NCBI RefSeq assembly: GCF_008831285.2
Contig: NC_045149.1
Span: 7,714,417 to 7,778,416, forward strand
Direction of reading: 5' to 3'
DNA: 64,000 bases
Origin: Nymphaea colorata
Taxonomy: Eukaryota; Streptophyta; Magnoliopsida; Nymphaeales; Nymphaeaceae
The notes beneath the pieces are model-generated. The model searched no databases. It was given only the letters and a program-made list of their open reading frames with translations, and was not told where the DNA came from. Positions 58,155 through 64,000 of this stretch are shown piece after piece (position 1 is the first letter of the stretch; each line of letters begins with the position of its first letter). Position numbers and translations under genes: made by a program.

Positions 58155-58295
58155 AAAGGGGTCATTTGGCAGCAAAGACATTTTGTGTGTTTCTCATAGA
58201 TACTAGAGCTATTGTTACACGAACGTGCTTCAATCTTTGATGCAAATTAATGGGACACTCACAAAGTGTCTCCGCCACCAAACAATCACTGAAGA
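58155..58295. mobile_element. Tourist-like MITE, decayed copy
   Basis: Starts AAAGGGGTCATTTGGCAGC and ends CCGCCACCAAACAATCACT. The left end matches the complement of the right end of the first unit of the 14.43-kb array (GAGGGGTCATTTGGTAGC). The interior has CAATCTTTGATGCAAATTAA, related to the family core. The flanks are not a clean TWA. Confidence 0.55.
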
Positions 58296-58299
58296 ATGA

Positions 58300-59640
58300 G
58301 TTTTATACGCACCAACCGCAAGAGCTCTATCTTGAAGGCCTTAAGTTGAAGGAGATCGTGGTTCAATTGTCAGGGTGCATTGTTTGACATAAACTGTAAT
58401 TGCCTGACCTTAGCTTAATCATAAAAGTATGCACTCATGCCTACTCATAATCAAAGGAACTTTGCATGAATATGAAAGTAAATTGTTGAAAATCGTAGCC
58501 AAATAAATGAAAATACTTTGTTTATCATTAATTTCAGATTCCTACCATGTAACTTATTGTTGAAGTAGATGAGATGACGTTTCCAAATTTTGCAAAATTT
58601 CTTATTTTCTCAAAAGAGGAAACCGTGTATCCTTTATATGGGCAAAAAGCAACTTTATTAAGTCCAGCGAACACAATTCTCTCCAGCTCAAGTCTTTCTG
58701 GCATGCACATTCTAGCCAACAAGAACTTCATTGATCCACCTAACATAATTTGGTAGGCTGCCTGACTACAGTTTACCATTAAAATTCTTGTGCGCATAAA
58801 CTTAGAAGTTCATAAAAGTATCGAATGTTTAGAATCCTGTTAGATGATGTTTATCATGGCAGGAAAGGCATCAATGAACAATGAACAAGACAAAAGCATT
58901 TTACTTTGGTTATGCAATTGAGAGAGAAGGAAATTTTTGTTATTCCCTCTCCTCATAAGAAAGAACAAAAAAACAAAAACAAAGTTATACTTTTAGGTAG
59001 ACATCGTATCAGCCACTCAGGCCCCAATAAAGGGGTGGTTGTGAAGCTTTTCCAATATTGTCTTTTAGGAGGTCAATTTCAGCTATTGTCACAAAAAAAG
59101 TGTATGAGTATTACATAGCCAGGAATTTCTCATATTCAAGACGACAAAAGTTGTATATCTCAGGAAAATCTTGGTGATTTAAAAAAAAAATTGAAACATT
59201 TAATAAATCTTGAAAATTATAAAAAAAATAAAATTTGATAAAAAATACAAAAAACATGAAAAACAAGTATTATATGTGTATTATACGGCTGACTTGTTTT
59301 TCACGTTTTTTTTCGAATAAAACGTGTTTTCTATGACAATTATTTTCAGCAACATTAACTAGTATCAGTGATGTTTGGCACTAGAGAAGGGGAGAGAGAG
59401 AGAGAGTCTTGTCCTTAGAACAGAGCTTGGAAATGAAAACTGCACGAATTGGTAAAGAACTGTGACACCATCAATTACTAGCGATCAAAGATGATTAAAA
59501 TCACGACATAGTTGGTAAATTTTTTTTGTCAGGATGGGACCTTCTATGTGTGGTTGCAACGACCAACCATTTTGTTGTGTCATGTAGACAAATACCTAAT
59601 TTGTAGCATACATTTAGGAGTAAAAAATTAATGAAGATGG
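58300..59640. other. Intergenic, no gene recognised
   Basis: GGTTCAATTG near 58360 is a weak pol III B-box match after CTATCTTGAAGG; a SINE relic is possible but unsupported. Otherwise AT-rich with a short (GA)n near 59393. Confidence 0.4.
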
Positions 59641-59649
59641 GTGGGGGTT

Positions 59650-59990
59650 GCACTCATTGGCGGAGATATCTGGGGGCTAGTGCGTGCCATGGCCCATCAA
59701 AAGTTTGATTGAAAAAATGAAAAATGACATTAAAATGTGATGACTTAAAAATTTCATGGAGCTCCACATCAGACCTATGCTGGTGACTTGAGTACCCCTT
59801 CTGCCATTGGTTGCACCAGTAGCTGCGGAGCTACTATGTCACTGGTGTGGGCCACTGCCCACCCCAACCCTTAAATAATGTATTGTGAACTAAAGGTAGA
59901 CTTCTGTGCCCACACCAGACCCAAGTCAATGCGCCGCAAACACTCATCCTCTTAAGCGAGAGTTCGGTTAGTGCCCCAAAACCAAAATTT
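59650..59990. repeat. GGCGGAG-family copies
   Basis: TTGGCGGAGATATCTGG near 59658 opens the segment. CACTGGTGTGGGCCACTGCCCACC near 59838-59862 (shown here only as the paired words GTGTGGGC and GCCCACC) carries the palindromic motif of the family. Confidence 0.45.
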
Positions 59991-60016
59991 TCTGTCTTCG
60001 CCCTTGTTTGCACCCC

Positions 60017-60018
<2 letters not shown>

Positions 60019-60053
<35 letters not shown>
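60019..60053. repeat. (TA)n microsatellite
   Basis: TA tract of about 34 bp. Confidence 0.95.
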
Positions 60054-60056
<3 letters not shown>

Positions 60057-60099
60057 GGTGAACAAAAAGATATATATATATTCAGGACCCCATAGAAAC

Positions 60100-63000
60100 A
60101 TGGTGACAGAAAGATGGGTGTGGTGAAGAGGACACTAAGACCACGTTTGGTAGCCTTGAATCTTGCTGGTTTCAGTTCTGTTCCAGATGGGAGAACGCGG
60201 TGTTCAAAAAACATATAACCAAATCCGGTGGGTTTCCTCCTTTTCTCTGCAAAGAAGAGGGTACCAATTGCATAGAGCAGTACCATCTTCTCGATTTTAT
60301 CTCAAACTAGAAGACGGCTTCCTGTAGCCAGGTAGAACTCCATGAGCTTCCAAGACTGCAACGAGGCATCCCCATAGTTCATCCTCCCTTTGCAAGTACT
60401 TCCAACCAGCTAGCTGCTAAAAATTACAGCTATCACTTTTAGCTTTTCCATGAAGAGAAGCCATGAAAACTTTGTCTGAATTCTACTAGACTCTAAATAG
60501 CAGCTCCTCCTTCTTGTAGCATTCACTTAAGTGTCTTCCAAGCTGTTCGGTGGATTGCTATATTTGCTGTGATCGACCCCAATCCAAAGAGACAAGGCAC
60601 ACCATCTTTCAATGGTCTCAAAAAACTTTGTTGGGAACGTTCACCATGAGACTGATTTTATGAAACAAAAGCAGCCTGATTCTGGCAACAGCTTAGCCAA
60701 CCATGGAAGAAGTTTCTCTTGGACCTTCAGTAGTAATTTTCATTATAAAGTTGCAGAGGGACCTAACAAAATGTACCACTTGATGGAACCCGTCGCCCTG
60801 TCCCATCAAGCAGCTCTTGGAAGCACTAACCAGTTTCTAGCACGTATGACATCTTTATGGAAAGATAATCCTTCTTCTTCCTTTTTCCAAGCGTAAAGAT
60901 GAAGTTCTTTTGTCTTTTTACCATTAGAATCAGAAATTTGTGCTGTAATAGTCTTCCATTTGGACCAACTTCACCCACAGCTTGTTTCTCCAAAAGAGTT
61001 TCTGTTGCTATCAGAGTTTTCCTATGCCACCTTTTTCGATTGTGTCTGTATGTTTCTTGCTCTGCCCCTAAGCATCAACACACTCCTGTTGTGGTCACTT
61101 CCAAGCAGCCTTAACTGTTCCTCGCATGCTGATTGAATCCATTTCGAACTCTCATGTCTTCACTGAATAGCATTTAGGTTGCCCTTCAATGCACAGTCTT
61201 CCTTTTGGTAATGTGGGAACTAAAATTATGCAAACTTTCTTTGGAAACTGATGTGACATGAACCAGTGCCTTTTGGAAAACTGTTGCTTCGCTTTCTACT
61301 GTTTCCAAACACCCAACTCAGAAATCATTTTCTTGCGAATTTCATGTGGGTAGCAACAATCCATGTCTCAAAATCATGCAAAGCTTAGTTATTACATCTG
61401 GCTTTATGTGGAAATTCATTCCATTGTGTCAAATCACTTTTTCCCATCTGAGGAGAGAGATTGAACTGTCCTCCACCAGATCATGTCGGTTTAGAGAGTG
61501 CCAGCCTCAAAGTCTCATGCCAAAACCCTTATTCTCCTTTCTCCTCCTTTGTTTTTTCAGTAAGAAAGTTGGGCGCATCTTTTATCAGTTTGTGTGGAGA
61601 ACATAGTTACTAGAGACACTGTTTGACTTGGAAAGTGTGCTTCAAACAGTTTTGAAGTCTTTTCCCCTTGTTGAGAAAATGAATTTCTTCTTTGACCCGT
61701 TCGTAAAGAAGGTGAACCTTTTTTTTTTATTAAAATGATTAATGTTATATATATATACATTAAAAAAGAAACCCATTTGTGCATAAGAACGTGCTTCCGA
61801 TACGATTCTTGAAGCTTCTTTGGGCTGTACTATCTTATGAAAAATTTGGGAAAGATTTTTCAGAAAAGGGAAAAAAGGAGAATAGTTAGAGAGAGAAAAG
61901 GAGAACAGTTAAGAGTTCAACAATCGGTTTGTGAACATGATGGGAAGAACTGTCGATTTGGTGAATCGGCTGATTCACCAATTTAGTTGAATTAGTCGTG
62001 AACCAGTAAAAAATATAATAAAAAAATCAGTTGTTTTGAATAAATAGAAAAATGAAAAATAAAAGTAAAAAATATACATATTATACAAATAGCTGAAAGT
62101 TAATACTTGGTGCTTTTAGATTAGCCACAATATGGAATTAGTTTGCTACCAATTCGATTCAAATGCCGATTCTTGCCAATTTGGCTGCTCGGGTTGACAA
62201 ATAATTTCATTGAAACACTTTGAAGTCCTTTTTATATTGAAATGAAGGTGATCCCGGCCTTTCTAGTTTTTCACAGACAAAAATGATGGATTCAAAAACT
62301 GATGTTCGAGAAAGGCTGGAACCAACATTCCCCCCTCTCTCTCTCTCAAGTTTTGAACTTTTGACCTCCTTCAATTTAAATACTATCCAAGTCGCCAACC
62401 TCGAAGGCTAGGAAGGTGCAAGAACATTCGACAAAGAAACGGAAGTCCCTTCCCCTTTCCCTTAGCCTCTAGGATCTAAAGTTGCTTTGAAAATTGAGTG
62501 GGGAGTAGTACACCTGCGAGTTAGAATGTCGTGCATCTAAGACCTCATTTGATGCACAAGGATTTTAGTGCGCATCAGGAAAAACTTGTCGTTTTTTATA
62601 TGGCTTTTCACTTTCAAATCAAACACAAGAAAAATTACCCTGCTGAAATAGATAGATCATGGTAATTTTACCCTGGAAAAAAGGTCGGACCCAAAGGGTC
62701 CAACTTTTTACCATGAATTTTTTTCATAGTAAAGCTGACGACTGGACTTTTGCATTTCGGTCGAGCGAACCAACTATGCTACATCCATTAACAGCTCAAA
62801 AGACTTGGAGAGACATGTCTGGCAACAAGACTGTTCATTATTTGGCGATAAAAGATGCTGATAGAATAAATTACTTGAAACTGCTGCCCAATATGAAGAG
62901 ATGCAGTTCTTATGGTAAAATTTGAACCAAATCACTAATGGAATTCAGATTCACTATTCAGTTTTGTAACTGAATCTAAATCCAAGTCTAATATCCAACT
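60100..63000. other. Anonymous region, no gene identified
   Basis: From about 60300 to 61620 the composition is more balanced than the surroundings and holds frames of 60-94 codons in plus frames, but I see no motif, consistent reading direction or splice structure. The part after 61800 is AT-rich. A hairpin with GGACCC-AAA-GGGTCC lies at 62686-62702. Confidence 0.4.
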
Positions 63001-63186
63001 GAGACCCAATGAACATCTACTTCGTACGTATGGATTTTGGATCTTAGGGCAGTTTTTGGATCTGAAGTAGTGAGAGAAAGTCGGTCCTCCTCAAGAGGAA
63101 TAATCCGACGTCATGTGCGAATTTTAGCTTTCCCGGTATGCCCTTGACATCACAGATAATACCGAAGTCCTCCAGCACCCCTCGGT

Positions 63187-63228
63187 ACGTGGTAGGCTGA
63201 AGCTCGAGGGGCGGTGGCCTTATAAATA
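63187..63228 (+). promoter_or_regulatory. Core promoter: ACGTGG element and TATA box
   Basis: TATAAATA at 63221-63228 is a strong plant TATA box. ACGTGG at 63187-63192 is a G-box/ABRE-type core 30 bp upstream. A pyrimidine-rich CTTCTTCCCCCC segment follows at the expected start-site distance, then a CTCTCTC/CGCTCGCT leader. Confidence 0.6.
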
Positions 63229-63254
63229 GCTCTTCTTCCCCCCCCCGCAACCAT

Positions 63255-64000
63255 CTGTCTCTCTGCGATAGGGTTTCCCCCCACGGCGAGAGGAGTTCCA
63301 CTCTCTCTCTCTCGCTCGCTCGCTTTCGAGCTCTCTGTTTCTGGTGCAGCGGTCGATGGCTCACTTCCTTCTCCGATTCGCTTGGTGCAGGTCGGGAATC
63401 CGCCCTCTCCCTACGCACGGACTGCGTCTCGGATTTCTTTTCCGGGAAGAAGTGGTCGGATTCCCGCCTTGCATCAACTGAATCGGAGATGACGGTGACG
63501 GAAGGGATTGGGTGGCTGCCGCCGGGATTAGGGTGTTCTGGGATGGAGGAAGGTCGGACCTTTCTCGTTTCTTTTGCTTCTCTCCTCGATCTCGAATTCT
63601 CTTGCGGGGTTTTCCCCGAATGATAAAAAAAATTATGTGCTTGTGCTTGATTCCGGGTATTATTTGGTTCGCGCGTCGAAGTTTTCGGCTTTTGTTGCTT
63701 TTGCTCGTTTCTCCGTACGCCTGGGCTTCTGTTTGAAGTTAATCCCGTTGTTCTTCTTTGTTTCAGTGAGTCTGATTTGCTGAAAGCTGGTGACTTTAGG
63801 TACAATGATGGTTTTTTTTTTTTTTTTTTGCCTCTGAATCTTCACATGATTTCATTTCGTGGTACCTACTGTCTACAGTTTTGGTTTTTGTTACCTGATG
63901 CCTGGATTAGATTAGCTGTTACCGGAATTTATCTCTTTTTCTAAAAGTGGCCAGTAGACTGTTGGTAACACTCGTCCTGCTGTGTTTAACACAATGCTTC
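63255..64000 (+). other. 5' end of a plus-strand gene running out of the window
   Basis: The region after the TATA box has the pyrimidine-rich leader of a plant gene. One reading starts at ATG 63357 and uses donor GCAG-GTCGGG (GT at 63391), then a 33-nt exon at about 63766-63798 between TTTGTTTCAG and GTACAA. This stays open as MAHFLLRFAWC-SESDLLKAGDF. Another possibility is that all of this is leader and the small frames at 63357 (39 codons) and 63489 (43 codons) are upstream ORFs. The product cannot be named. The long minus-strand frame across the region is its antisense shadow. Confidence 0.45.

Noticed and set aside
63044..63805. 253-codon minus-strand open frame, the longest in the window
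   Set aside because: It is antisense to a TATA box, CT-rich leader and splice-like sites on the plus strand. Its Ser/Arg/Glu-rich low complexity arises from the complement of pyrimidine tracts, and there is no recognisable domain.

Overview
This window looks like nuclear DNA of a flowering plant. Genes are sparse and split by introns with GT-AG junctions. They sit in AT-rich intergenic DNA with many microsatellites, decayed Ty1/copia retrotransposons and small inverted-repeat DNA transposons (MITEs). Two protein families found here are typical of land plants: DUF1005 and a UPF0114 homologue with a transit-peptide-like extension. I cannot name the species from sequence alone, and I see no bacterial operon, virus, CRISPR array or convincing tRNA/rRNA gene.

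Layout. 1-2.8 kb: 3' part of a dead Ty1/copia element (integrase, reverse transcriptase, RNase H, probable 3' LTR). 4.9-6.8 kb: a second, more decayed and truncated copia element (gag to integrase). 7-20 kb: gene-free, dense in MITEs: a 396-bp hAT-type element with a near-perfect 8-bp target duplication, several PIF/Harbinger (Tourist-like) MITEs flanked by TAA/TTA, and other families. 21.6-25.8 kb: complete five-exon UPF0114 gene, minus strand, 269 aa, probably a plastid membrane protein. 26-34 kb: gene-free, with hAT-type and other MITEs. 35.3-37.9 kb: complete two-exon DUF1005 gene, minus strand, 429 aa. 39.5-49.3 kb: gene-free, with very long (TA)n tracts and repeat fragments. 49.9-54.5 kb: plus-strand gene for a small membrane-anchored coiled-coil protein, about 361 aa in my model. 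55-63 kb: mostly anonymous sequence with MITE copies. 63.2 kb to the end: TATA box, pyrimidine-rich leader and first exon(s) of a plus-strand gene that runs out of the window.

The three complete genes belong to different families and nothing suggests a shared pathway. The most striking structure is in the MITEs. PIF-type elements stack head to tail, and at 10.98 kb and 14.70 kb neighbours appear to share one target trinucleotide. GC-rich hAT-type elements with AT-rich cores recur five times, two of them directly against long microsatellites. I found no evidence for a new multi-gene system.
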